From: Plutella xylostella
Taxonomy: Eukaryota; Arthropoda; Insecta; Lepidoptera; Plutellidae
Direction of reading: 5' to 3'
NCBI RefSeq assembly: GCF_932276165.1
Contig: NC_063992.1
Location: 10,612,001 to 10,676,000 of the forward strand
DNA: 64,000 bases
Shown here piece by piece: positions 1-12,309 of this stretch; position 1 is the first letter of the stretch; the number at the start of each line of letters is the position of its first letter. The notes under the pieces are model-generated. The model worked only from the letters and a program-made list of their open reading frames with translations. It made no database searches and was not told the DNA's origin. The translations under genes and the position numbers were made by a program.

Positions 1-149
1 AATTCGTTAAGGACTTAAGTGTAGATTTTGGTCGGTGATTTCGTTTTATTTTAGGTATATCAAATTGCTGTGATTTTATGGAAACTATACTGAATTACGC
101 ACATATTTATAAAAGAATAGGAGAGCTTACGTTTATAGAAATGATTTCA

Positions 150-360
150 GAGGGGGGTGTTCATTACTGGTTTGCAAATTTTCAGTAAATCCAGTTATGG
201 ACAGGTGTCGAAAATAATGTTTTAAGGTAATGTTGAATTTTCTTATTTCATTGTCTTTAGAATTTCATAATTATATTGGTAGTTTTTGTAAAACATGAAT
301 AAAATGAAGGATACCAGTATTGTACAGGTGTCCATAATTGGGTGTCCATCACTGGATTTT
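150..360. repeat. Repeat cluster with motif GGTGTCCATTACTGG, first block
   Basis: The motif GGTGTYCATTACTGG appears near 155-172 and in the forms GTGTCCATAATTGG and GTGTCCATCACTGG near 328-357. An inverted version, CCAGTTATGGACAGGTGT, lies near 192-210. The same motif recurs at 1755-1995, so the two blocks probably belong to one mobile repeat that brackets other inserted sequence. No coding capacity is visible. The family is not identified. Confidence 0.55.
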
Positions 361-629
361 TCATATTGCCTTAGAAAAACGTATATACGCCCAAGCAAAT
401 GGGAGATGCTATTATGGATGTACATGATGGCCACTGCAGCCATGCGTTATGGAGACACAAACATAGTGTAGGGGGAACCCCTACATCTATTTCTAGTGTT
501 CCAGAACAAGTATTGATCCAAGATGCATATGAAAATCCAAGTCTTCACGCGACTGTTGCTGTTGTAGAAAAACACGCTCACAGAAGCAGAATGTACCTAA
601 TTGAAATAAAACTAGTAATATGATAGTAG

Positions 630-785
630 TAGTTAGCACATCTAAATATGTGAACCCACCAATCCGCAGTGGACCACCATAGTGGGAATGGACTATTTCC
701 CTTAGCTTAGGAAGGCAGTTTAGACCTAGGGGTACAAGCACAAAGGTTTCATTCGAGAGAGCCAGGTGCAGGTACTTACAGCCCC
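630..785 (-). repeat. SINE-body fragment, inverted
   Basis: Read on the minus strand this shares sequence with the SINE body at 62865-63000: the stretch around GGTACTTACACCTGGC-type text, the 'CTCTCTCGAATGGAACCTTTGTGC' region, the 'AAGCTTAGGAAGGCAG' region and a final AACCCACCAATCC block. Related pieces also lie at 5310-5440, 34830-34885 and 55840-55950. It is a decayed, headless copy with no tRNA promoter visible here. Confidence 0.5.
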
Positions 786-1019
786 ACAGAGAATAGAAAT
801 AGTCAGTGATCGTGTGACGAATAGAACAGTTAAGCTTGGTAAGAATATCATGAGAATTTGAAAAGAAGGGATTTTAAAAGGGGAAGGAATTGAAAGCAAA
901 ATTTTAGTAGAAAAAAGGGAAGTGAGATAAAAGTTTGTGAAAAGAAAAGACTTAAATTAAAAGCATTTTCTGGCTGGTGTAAATGCAAAACCTGGATAAC
1001 CCAGATGATATGACAAGAG

Positions 1020-1510
1020 GATTTTAGGAACGCAAGAAGTTGAGACGAGAGTGTTGTTGAGAGAGTGAAAGATATGTATCACCAACGATACTAATGTCGG
1101 TACTGTTATACGCTTGCGACACCTGGTAGATCACAAAGATACATAGGTACACAGAAGCTGCAGGTCTTCAGTAAACGCTGTCTCCTGTGGAAGATTTTCT
1201 GGCCCGAGATGATCTCCAACATAGATCTGAGGAAAAGCTGCCATGAAGATCCTTTTGGTTCACAGACAAAACGCCGCAAATGAAGTTGGAATAGCCATAC
1301 CCTGCGTAGAGACTAAAACAAAATCCTGAGACTGGCTCTCGAATGGAATCAGCAGGGTAAGCGTAAGCAAGGCCGCTAAATAGACCTGGCGGCGCTCGAT
1401 CGGACGGAGATGTGGGAAGTTTGAATCACGTGGTCCGATGCAAAGCTGGCTGATGTCAACAGTATGCGATAGAAAACTGTTGTGTTTGCCCTCTGCCCCA
1501 CTGGGGGAAC
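1020..1510 (+). mobile_element. Degenerate 3' end of an RTE-like endonuclease/reverse-transcriptase LINE
   Basis: Translation on the plus strand, with several stops and frameshifts, gives fragments typical of the C-terminus of RTE/BovB-type reverse transcriptases. These are a 'VLLYACDTW' block near 1095, 'LQVFSKRCLLWKIFWPE' near 1160-1205, 'KRRK.SWNSHTLR' near 1270-1300, 'LEWNQQGKRK' near 1340 and a terminal 'RWKTVVFALCPTGGT' near 1465-1510. No open frame survives, so it is a dead 5'-truncated copy. Confidence 0.7.
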
Positions 1511-1754
1511 ATAATGATACAAAGAAAATGAATAAAATGCAGGAGGACAGGATTTATAATGTTATGAATTGGAAATTTTAGTGTTTCCGTAAAAACTTTT
1601 TTTTTAGAAAGTTAAATTAGCCGTCTTTGATAGCTCCCACAGTGTAACTGGCGACCAAGCCTGTTTGTGTAAACGGTTATGATTACTAATCATAGTTATA
1701 ATTATAATAATATAAGCATAAAATCATATTTTATACTTTTATCCAATAAAAAAT

Positions 1755-1995
1755 CACTGTCCAACATTGGGTGTCCATAACTGGAGTTTGGGTGTCCATT
1801 ACTGTGGTTTTAGGACATATTTCACAAATATACAATTTCCTGAAGTACTAATCGTTCAAATCGAGCTAGTGTACATTCATCTTAAACAGCAAGATATTCC
1901 TACGATTCATACCAACTTTCAATATTCTAACTCAAAAACTGAGCGATTAACTTCCAAATCATTTGTAAAAAATCCTTAAGGTGTCCATTACTGGT
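1755..1995. repeat. Repeat cluster with motif GGTGTCCATTACTGG, second block
   Basis: Several copies of the same motif as at 150-360 occur here: GTGTCCATAACTGG near 1770, GTGTCCATTACTG near 1791 and GGTGTCCATTACTGG near 1980. A 70-codon open frame overlaps it but has no recognisable domain and is mostly repeat, so it is not called as a gene. Confidence 0.55.
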
Positions 1996-2994
1996 GCCGT
2001 TACGTTAACAACTTGATGCCATTAACAGAATGAACTTAGTAAACCCAGTAAACCTAACACATCCAGAGGAAAAATAAAATCTCTTTCTCTCTCTCTGAAA
2101 AACATACCCAAACTGCCCAAACTCGATGCTTTTAGCTATTAACATCTATGAAATAAAATTGAGCCACCACCGTGTTACTGCCCTCATCAGATCCTCACGA
2201 GGCCATACCTCAACCAGCACCAAGAGACTGTATTTTTGATCCCTAACCTAATGTTCGTGGGTATTGTCATCACTTAGATCCATTCGCTATATTCCTGCTC
2301 CTCATCAGACCTTTACGAGACTGTAATGTCACGAGAATATTGCACACTATCAAATTTAATTTAATGTATTGAATATACTGGAAGAATTATGCTTCCTCAA
2401 TTTCAAATCAAATTATGTTGGTGTCATAAAAGTTGAAAAAGTGCAATGACAACCAATGTGCAGTGATTTTGTATCTGTACACGATAAGATCGCGAGCTGT
2501 CAGTGCTGCCTAAACCGACGTGACCCTTCTTTCTTTGGAGGCCAGCGGCCAACTGAGTCAAACGTCACTTGTGTTTATGATTTTATAACACTGAAAGCCG
2601 CCATAGATATTTGTATGAAGATTTGAGGGAAAAAAATTGCTCAAGTTTGGGATTAATTTACACAAAATAAGTGTATGTTTATTAAAAAACAAGGTATTTA
2701 GCGCCTAGTCCAAGCCTTTAACTTTATAATTTGATAAGAATCATATGAAAATTCTTGATGATTACGACACAGTTGTTACAATACGGGAGTGGTTTTTCGT
2801 CATATTCTGAATTTAATTTACAGTTATCCATAAGCATTTACTTAAATTCGAATGATTCAGCACCTAGCTAGACTCTTCGACTACCGGTGTGATTTTTTTC
2901 AAGGCTGTAGAGCATCATTTACTACATAATTCTATGACAATGCCAACCCTCGATTACCTATTGCTGACCCTTACAGAAATATATTATTTTGCAG

Positions 2995-5900
2995 GAGCCA
3001 GTGGATCCTCCAGTGAGCAACAGCCTGGCGGAGAGCCCGGTCGGCGAGCGCTGGCCGCACCGCCTGGCGCAGGCGCAGCCCCCGCACCGGTTTACTGCCA
3101 ATGGTAAAAGTACATCACATTATGTACCTACCTCTAAAATGTCATCAATAAATAAATAAGATCAAAAATGTACCTCTACAGGTGCATTCCGAGCTTGCCC
3201 GTGTCGTAGAGATTTACGGCGCGGATATAAGCAAAAATACCTAAATCTGCTCCACTTCCTCTCCTTCTCCCACTACGCGACTCTCAAGCGACGCAATGAA
3301 CGCCTATAAAAACAAGTCCTCGACGCGTCGTTGACTCGTCAAATATATGCGACCAAGGCTGGCGTCGCAGTCGCGTAGTGGTAGAGGGGGTAGGTGGACT
3401 TTATAATATGGAGGAATGTGTTCTAAAACGATGATGCACGAAAGTATACCTGTAAGGCAGAAGCAATCAATATGTGTTGACAGAGCTGACATCACAGTTT
3501 TCTACTCTTACAGAACCAGCTACAGGCTCACATATCTTCAGTCATAAGGGAGGACTTCTCCAGGAACCAGAGACGTAAGTTATAAAACAATATTCCATCA
3601 TTTCCCCACCGTTATTTGATAATTCTACATCATTAACCTGTAATTTCCTTTGTCCAGTAACGTGATGTCAGGAGGAATGATGGGCCAGTACCCCGCGTTT
3701 GAAACTCCGTGGCAGAGACGCACTCCCTGGAACCAACCAGCCCCAGGTAACCATACACATTATATTACATAACTATCTACGTCGTAAATCGTCCACATTG
3801 GCCGTATGAGTGCCACAGCGGTCTGTCTAGCCTTCCTCTTCCAACTAATACCGGCTACATCTCTAAGATCATCAGTGAGCTACCATCTCACATTCAGGTA
3901 CAGGCGTACCAGGGTATCCTACTAACTACCTCTTACTCTCTCCGTAATGTTATTTACATAGACCAATTATTGATAGTGAATAAAAGAAAGAGGAAGGGGG
4001 GCTACTTTCGCGTCTTCTTCTTTTCTGTCACCCGTGATTCACTGCAAGGGAATCTTTGCTCTTCTCCAGGCATGGAGAACATGGTGGGCGGCTGGGGCGG
4101 GCAGTACCCGCGCTACGACTGGCCGGAGGCGGACCCGCGCCGCGCCTGGCCCGTGCCGCAGCCCAGACCTGAACCGGTAAGTGGAGGCATTAGGTTAGAA
4201 GAATAATCATCTGCTTCTTCAACATATCGCAATGCTGCTGGTCAAAGACAGTGTGCCTAGTTACCTATGCATAGCTGGAGAATGCTCTTCTGAAAATATA
4301 CACGCTTTAGGCACTAGGTATGTTACAGCCATCATAAAGCTTGGTTGTAGGTTAAATCAGGATAAAAAGACACATAAGCAGCATTATCAGCTGGATTAGC
4401 TGAAATAAGTGAAAATAAAGAACGGAGTTGTACTTAATAATACTCTAATCTTCTTTCAGCAGGAAATGCCAGTCTACTTGCCTCCAAAGACGATGCCGGA
4501 GACGGTGGGGGTCTACTCCAACCAGCAGCACACGTTGCGGGACAGTCCCAAGAAGGGCTTCGACCTGATGTCGAAGCAGACCCAGCCAGAGGTCGCCACC
4601 GAGCGCGCGGCGCCCGCTGATCTGGAAGACATCAAGGTGGAGAAGACCACTGTGATTGAAAGCACTACTAAGAAGAAGGAGTTGAAAGCTCAGGTAAATT
4701 TCCTCTTAGTTAGGTGTCTTTAATAAAGACAGCAAGGTAGGTAAGATAAATACTCTTTATCTTACCTACCTGTGCATAGCAGGCAGTCCGAACCTCGCAT
4801 AGCCATCCGTAATGAAAAACACAAAAATTAAAAAACCTTTTAACATGATAAAGTATAGATACCTACTTCATCATAAAATATAATCATCATCAGTAGGAAT
4901 TCAGTCACTGCTACATACATACGGCTTCCACGCTTCTCACCCTCTTCCTAAAAAAACTGACATCTTTATCTCAGCGCCTGAGTTTGTTTTGTAAGGTCGA
5001 CGTTGTAGTTGCAGCGGGCCGAAGGAGTGTGCCACGCGCTACGTTAGCCTGTTCATAATGACCTCCACTCTGGAAGTTGTTTACCCCAGCACTGACCGCT
5101 TCTTCTTACATATATCTCTCATTTAATGATAACCACCCCATCATTGTTACCCTCAGCCGGCACCAGCCAGCAAGCCGGCGCCAGTCCAGGCCACCAAGAG
5201 GCCGGAGCCCGCGCACCAGCACTTCACCGCCATGGACGACCACGACGGGCTCAGCGAACACCCGCCCGCCGCCGTTATGTTGCTTGTACTAGGTAGACCA
5301 CCTATTCTGTTATTTTATCTGTGGGGGTGTAAGCACCATGCACCTGGCTTTCTCGAGTAGAACCTTTGTGCATATCACCTTGGTCTAACCTGCCTTCCTA
5401 AGCTTGAACCATTTCCCAGACTAGGGTAGACCACCTAATCTATTCTTAATTTGGGGTTGCTAGAGTACAGTGGACTGCAAAGAAATCTGACCACTGTCAG
5501 TGATAATGCTGGTGGGAAGGGTCAGATTCCTTTGCCCCAGACCGTACCTAACTATCAGCATTTGCTAAACTGGTTTTCTTTTTATCGTGACTAATAAAAG
5601 AGCTAGACTAGGGTTTTTCGTCGTCCGATCGTGGTGTCATCATCATCCCTGTAGCTAAGATACGAGACTGGAATGCTGATGACTTGATATACAGAGTGGC
5701 CCAAAGAGTGACGTCCAAAGGAAACATTTTGATTCTATAGATAGTTTAGATCAAGGGGTAGCCAAATCACCCCCATGAAAACTTTTTTTAATTTTTTTTT
5801 ATTTTTGTGGCATCCTCTTAAATTGTTTTTTAACCAAAAAAGTTTTAGCTTCCTAGCTGTAAATGTAAGTTAGTTATTTTACGATCGAGCAAGTCAAAGT

Positions 5901-6327
5901 TATCCAAAAAAAATATAAAAAATAATTAATCCACTGAGGTAATTTTTCTTACAAAATTTGTAAAAACATTGATAACTCCTAAACTACTAAAAATCGCTGA
6001 ACATACATGGGGGTGATTTGACTCCCCCTTGACCTAAGGAAACATTTTTTTTTCTTTTGGACGTCACTCTTTGGGCCACCCGGTATAGTTCTACATGAGG
6101 GAACGACTTGGATATAGTTATTAAAGCTTTACCACATTTACCACATTTACATTTACCACAATGACCTTCAATTACAACAACAAACTGTGTCCCCAGGTAT
6201 CCTCATGACCTCAGTGATGGGGGTGATGCTGGCGTGCCGCGCCCGGTCGGCGCGCCGCCGCCTGCGCCGCGGCAAGTCGCCATTCGCCCACGACGCCGAT
6301 TACCTGGTCAACGGCATGTACCTATAG
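2995..6327 (+). CDS. C-terminal part of an unrecognised proline-rich single-pass membrane protein (7 exons, 5' end outside window)
   Basis: Seven exons with GT-AG borders join in one frame: 2995-3103, 3514-3574, 3658-3746, 4070-4176, 4460-4693, 5157-5292 and 6197-6327. Together they give 288 residues and a TAG stop. Phases agree at every junction, which is strong support. The protein is Pro/Gln/Trp rich in its first 120 residues, with two related GQYP blocks (MMGQYPAFETPW and GGQYPRYDWPE). A charged Lys/Glu segment follows (KVEKTTVIESTTKKKELK). A hydrophobic span of about 20 residues across the last junction (AAVMLLVLGILMTSVMGVML) is followed by a basic stop-transfer run (RARSARRRLRRGK) and a short tail ending DADYLVNGMYL. 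It is therefore probably a type I membrane protein with a 26-residue cytosolic tail. The exon at 2995 opens at an acceptor with no start codon, so upstream exons are missing. I do not recognise the family. Confidence 0.8.
5690..6087. mobile_element. MITE with long terminal inverted repeats, in the last intron of the 2995-6327 gene
   Basis: The left end reads GTGGCCCAAAGAGTGACGTC and the right end its complement (GACGTCACTCTTTGGGCCAC), extending to TATACMGRGTGG at both outer edges. The interior of about 340 bp is AT-rich with no coding capacity. A second inner inverted pair (GGGGGTGATTTGACTCCCCC-type text near 6010 and its complement near 5760) indicates a larger fold-back structure. Superfamily not assigned. 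Confidence 0.7.
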
Positions 6328-8426
6328 TCCTAGGCGCCACTAGGACTGTAGGCCACTGAGGAGTCCTAATTATACGTCTGTTGACGGTGAAGAACAGAGG
6401 AGGAGAGGTATCTTTGGGAGTGTCAATCAAAGTGTCAGATGGCCGAGTGAATGAAAAAGCAATGTGGAAATGCGGATGTGGGAGTAGGAAAGAGTATAGA
6501 CAGAACTACGATTAGAGTGAGATAGCAAGTCCGACCGCCATTTTCATATTGTTTCTTTATTCAGAGGCGTTATAAAGTGAAATATATTTTGTAATATTGG
6601 ATCTCCAAAATTAGTATGAAACAAAGCAATTCGCCATCTCTAATTAGAGCAGTTTCTTCCTCCTTTTAACCTGTTATTGTTATCTATCATGAATGGTACT
6701 TTATTTATTACAAAATACCTTAGGCAACCTGCATGATTTTATGGAAGATAAAGGACGTAGGTACTTATAAAGGTTCTATGTTGTTACACGCTAGATCGAT
6801 GTGCCTGTGGCATGTCGCTAACTACTAATTATGAACCAAAGACTGGTGTTGAAGAAATGAAGACATTACCCCAAGCTGCGTATTATTCTATTCAAAATGC
6901 GTTAGGTACCTACATATATGAGAAGGTCCAATATGATTTGGTTGGAGGTAGGCTATGGATGCTTGGATTAACAAGTTCTCAGGGTTTGCCAGCCTACTGT
7001 TTGAAATAAAATGTTTCAAGGTTTAATGCCTACCACGTTGTATGTGTTTGTGTGTCGCTGTCGATATAGTGACATCCGCGGCCGTTGTGGTTAAAAAATA
7101 AGCACGTATCTACTTAAAATATTAACCACAATCAATATATTTTATGAATTACTTAGTATTAATTAAACGAATGCTTTATTGTTATGTCATATTCCCCAAT
7201 AAATACACCTTATATCCCCCAGTGTTAACCCTCAATAGGCCACAGGATAATTAATGTTTGTAATGTCACCTTGTTTTCATCAATGAAGTAATTTGAATAA
7301 CCATGCCCGTCTAAGGGTACTTACCTTGGTACATTTTCCTATTTCTATAATCATAATTTATTTAAGCAAATGTAAAGTACCTGAATTGTAAAAATCATAA
7401 TTTACATTGATTTACTTGTTTAAATTTGATCATCAACTAGTTAGCTAATAGATACGTAGGTAAAATTAGTATCAATTAAATGTTAAATTTTATATGCAAA
7501 TGACAATGTTACAGAAAATATCGTAGTCAAGTATTAAAAAACCTTATTGTACAAGATTGGATCGGTATGTAGGTACACAATATTGTGAAAGATAATTGAA
7601 AACCTTTAACCGATATGCTGCCGGTTTTATAAGTAACAAGCTAGGCAGAACTTACTTTTGTTTTTGTCACTAAATCTTTTGTCTTATCTTTCCCAATACA
7701 TTAGAAAGTACCTACCGAGACTTATGTAATATATACTTAATAATAATTCATATTATGTATATCTGCTATCTTTAAATCGGTAAGAAAATAAACTTTTATT
7801 TCTGTTATATTTGGAGTTTTCTTTATAAAACAAAAGAAGTTAATACTTTCAACTCTTTATTAATCATTTCATAATGTTATTCACTGACAATAAACGTAAA
7901 CATATACCAAAACCGAGCCTGCAGTTTGCCAAACTTATAGAGCTTCAATAATTAAATTATACAATATTTATTCGCCTTAGATATTACGTAATCTAAACGT
8001 TTGCTAATAGAATATTATGTGGAATACAATGACATGATTTCTTGGTTTGTCGTACAAATCCTACAAAGCTTAGAATATGAAAAACAGCTGAAGCGATTCT
8101 GATTATTAAAAGCAAACATAATTAGTTAGTAAGTTCAATAAAAGACATTATAGAGGATGCTACTAAATGGGTATTTTAATGTAAAAAGGGATCACTTAAG
8201 ATATTCTCAGAATGAAAGTGATTCTTAATTACGTACCTATTACTTATGTGAAGCATTTCTTATTGCAGCAGCCATTTTTGCAACACCCTGTAGACAAAAT
8301 GCGGGCTCGGTCGAACAACAATTTGCTTAGGACTAGCTACGGGGGCTAAATTCACAAATCAACAGGATCACAACATATTTAGTGCTGACCCATTTTCATA
8401 GGCCCACTCTTACAGTACATAGGTAG
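6328..8426 (+). other. 3' untranslated region and AT-rich intergenic DNA
   Basis: This follows the stop at 6327. AATAAA signals at 7005-7010 and 7198-7203 are candidate polyadenylation sites for the upstream gene. A 65-codon open frame at 6812-7009 ends at the first signal and shows no domain, so it is treated as 3' UTR. I see nothing else supported. Confidence 0.5.
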
Positions 8427-8643
8427 GTACGGTGGCCTGCGCCTAAAAGTATACAGGCGGAGTTTTTAAAATAGCGATCTCAAGCTCACATGCTGCTCAA
8501 GCACATCCACATAAACACCACTGCTACACACATCACACACAACACGTCCCCGGATTTATAACAGATGTAGCTGGTCCCTTCATCATCAGGGATCGCTATT
8601 TTAAAAACTCCGCCTGTATACTTTTAGGCGCAGGCCACCGTAC
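8427..8643. mobile_element. MITE, family A (about 217 bp, ~50-bp TIRs), copy 1
   Basis: Both ends carry the inverted repeat that starts GTACGGTGGCCTGCGCCTAA and continues through GGCGGAGTTTTTAAAATAGC, nearly perfectly complementary over about 50 bp. The central part mentions no coding frame. A second copy, opposite in internal orientation, lies at 35529-35745 in a SID-1 intron, which confirms mobility. Confidence 0.85.
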
Positions 8644-8649
8644 ATTACA

Positions 8650-11150
8650 TGTAAAATTCGCGAATGATTATCTATGTACACATTGAAGGCATTGCCTCTA
8701 CATTCATATTAATTTGTAAACCTAACAATGTCATTTATATGGTTATAATTAGTTATAATAGACTATTAAAAGATTTTAAAAAAGTGAAACAGATTTAAGG
8801 AAAGAGTAAATAATATATAGGAATAACACTCATGGTTGTAAGAAGGAAGTTTCATAAATCACACTGAGTAATATTAATTATAATTATTCACGTAAAAGTA
8901 TAATATGTATTTCGTAAGTATTATTTATCATCATTCATTTTATATATCATCATATAATCAAAATCACTGGTTTGCAATCAGCTCCGTCATAAAATTCGTT
9001 TTCAAAAAGCAATAAGTATAAGTATAGGCACACTATGAAGTTTTTATTTAAATGTTCAATAATAAACTTTCGGAAGGAAACTCAACTCAACATCTTTGGT
9101 TACATAAGTAAGAGAAGTTGTGATTTTTTTTATAACAACTGTATTAGTACCTAAACTGTCGAGAATTATTCTAGGAAATATAATTTGTCCACTCTTTTCA
9201 GCTTCCAATGAATTAACATAGATATAAGTAATGATTTAATATCTCAGACATTCAGTTTTTTTCTACAAGAACGTACAGTTCCCCAAAATTGATCTTTACA
9301 CAACACAATTATCTATTCGTTTTATTTAACTTTATAGATCAACGCTAACTCGTTACTTCTTCAACTCACTAGATGTCAGCACTGTCAAGTTTGAAGCACC
9401 AATAACATAATTTATCACATTTGTGATAAGGGGCGTGCTGATTGGTTTATCAACATGTTTCAAATGCTGCCATCTAATGGCTGGATCACTAGATTCTTTA
9501 ACAAATTTCTGTGCTGAACACCTAGCCACTATACCTTTTTTCACGAGGAAAGACAGCTGATACAATCAAAAACTTCCCTTATTCAAATGTAATAAGAGTC
9601 CTGTCAGATGTCTTTCCCCGTGAAACAAGGTATAACCGTGCAAAATAATGATTATAAAATATGTCTATATTTTGTATTGGAATGAAGCAAAATTAGTACA
9701 TAGTTACATGTTAAATAAATAAATAAATAAATAAATGTTTTATAAGCATATTGGGATACATAATATACTTGAGCCACTAGCTACAGTATCAGTATTAATG
9801 AATGAACCTATTAACAATAAAATAAGTATAAGGTAGTTTTTATAAGAAATATTGTTTTATAACTAGTTGAACTTATGAAAAACAATTTGATTGGACGTTC
9901 CTGCATGATAAGAATATAATCAATACTTAGGTAATATAATTATCTCAATTATTATTAATATGTTTTTAACAATTACGTTTAATTTGTGACTGAATCAATA
10001 TCGTTAACGTTAATATTTCGCGCTATTCATAACGAAGTAGTGGAGAAGGGACACTGACGCTTATTTCAGGGACTATGTAGTTTAAACTATCGATAATATA
10101 TTATTGAATAATCAAATAAATCAGGAACCATAAACATGAGGGGGTTGAGTACTTAATAAAAGTAATTATACATATTTAAAGGCACTTTTTAGTTAGGTAT
10201 TTCCGAAATACAGGGTGACTTCCACCAAACAATACGTAATTACCTAAATCTATTGCTCTCGTGCTTTGACAGTATACTGACTGAGCAGGACATCAAGAGA
10301 TTTAATTTCATTTAAATATTTGGTGCAAGGCACCCCTACTCGGGAGCCCGATGCAAAGTTTGCAATACTTGGGCTTAACGTTTTCTTGCAGGTGATCACT
10401 GATAAAATTCATTATTTATCATGTCAAATTCATTATTCCTATCTAAGGACTGTTAAAGCGTGTAATATTTAGAATGTTTTAAAGCAGACTTTACCTTTCT
10501 TTGGCAGTACATTCGTCATAAGTTTGCAAGATACGTGTAAAACTTACCTACTATACGGGGCAAAATTTATGATATTGAATTTGCATACGGTTTAAAGCTG
10601 TTAAAAATATTTTGTGGCGGATTTATTAGCAGTAGCATATAAATTTGACTCTTACGATTCGAGCGATTGATTCACGATAATTTTCAAGATAGTTTATGTT
10701 GAAATTGTAATATTTAGAGAAAAAAAATAGATATCAAGTAAGTATCAGTCTACCTCAATTCGCAAGATAAAAATATTTTAAAATCAATAATTCACTAGAT
10801 TTCAATTCCATTTAGAAATTCAGTCACTTAGTAGGCATTTTGTTACAATTTACTTACACTAAATTAAGTAAAAATAACGATATGTTAAATGATTTATATG
10901 TATTTATGAGTTACAGTATATATGGAATTATAATGTACACAAATTGTATAATAATATATTTTGCAAGTAAATAATATGGTATCGTATAAATTATGTATAA
11001 GGCAAATTTATCATTAGATTTAACCAGTGCGGTGTCAAATTGTTAATTTTCATAGACATTCGACATAAATAAGTAGCAGATTACAGTATACGAACAAACA
11101 ACGAAGTTTGAATATTGTTAATCTGAGCTGGTGAGCAAAGAGGGCTGGAA
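8650..11150. other. AT-rich intergenic DNA, no gene seen
   Basis: Both strands contain only short AT-rich open frames. There is an (AATA)n run near 9715-9735. The 70-codon frame at 9353-9565 (minus) has no recognisable domain. I see no gene here. Confidence 0.5.
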
Positions 11151-11157
11151 TTCAACT

Positions 11158-11327
11158 AAAGTCTGTTTTTTCATCTCATACACTAACTTGACAGATTCTG
11201 AACGGTTCATCAACAGTCGATTGTTCCGCGAATAAGTGACTTATCGTTCTATTGGCGGTACAATCGACTGTTGATAAACCGTTCAGAATCTATCAATTTA
11301 GCATCTGAGATTAAAAACAGACTTTAA
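11158..11327. mobile_element. Hairpin MITE, family B (~170 bp), copy 1
   Basis: This is almost entirely an inverted repeat. The left arm runs AAAGTCTGTTTTT through GACAGATTCTGAACGG, then TCAACAGTCGATTGT. The right arm is its complement (ACAATCGACTGTTGAT, CCGTTCAGAATC, AAAAACAGACTTT). A loop of about 40 bp separates them. A second copy is at 43134-43262. Confidence 0.8.
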
Positions 11328-12309
11328 ATACCAAGACATGGTGGTCTTGGCATGGCAAATAGTTCAATGGCACCACAAGTAATCAACAATTATGACAACA
11401 TTCAAAACAAAGGGAAGATAGTGGAGTCTCAGTAATTGTAAAACACGATAAATGCTTAAACTTAAAGGCGTTTCATTGTCATAAACATAATCTTATCTAA
11501 TCCAGAATCTTCATCATTATTATAAATAACGCAAAATGTCGTCTGTCTCAGTGACCTAAGTAAATAAATCATAAAATAATTGTATTTTTTTTTCATAAGA
11601 ATTGGTTTTTAGGTCGTGTCAGTCGAGTGCAGATTCGCTGCCAACCATTTCGTCATATTTAAATATTTTATCGTCGGATTAACCACTTAACTGGAAATAA
11701 ATCTTTAAAATGACTATGTGAATACGAACTACTTTTAAACCTTAGTCTTTAGTACGATTTCAACTGAACCAAATGCTAAGTAACGTTTGTCTTCGACGCA
11801 AAATCATTAAAAACAATCTCAATATTTACCTTATGCAGGTCCTAAAACCATTGTGAATGTCTAAATCGACAGTGCCACATTGTTCGTTACTACCCCTCTT
11901 AAAAGATTATCTACATATTAAATTATGACTTCATATTCACAATCGTTTCCTTTCCGTGACGTCAAACTCGGCCATTTCTAAGCTAAGCAATTCAGTGAAA
12001 AAATCCGCCCTAGACGCAAGCGAAGACGAGCGAATAATGGCTTCCGATGCCGATGGTGCAAAAGGTGACAGTTATAAGTAGTTCAGTGAGTAGTTCCACC
12101 GTCAGTCGTAGTGTCGCTAGTGTCGCCAAAAATCGTTCGCTTTAGCTATCGGCAAGGGTGGATTTGTACTGAAGCACTTTCAGGTCTCCACATATAGCTC
12201 GTTAACAAATCTCAAATTCTTCATACCCACAACTCGATCCCACCGTGAAGTCACACTCGCACCCCGGGTCCCAGTAGCCTGTCCTATGACGTCACACATA
12301 CACCTCCCG

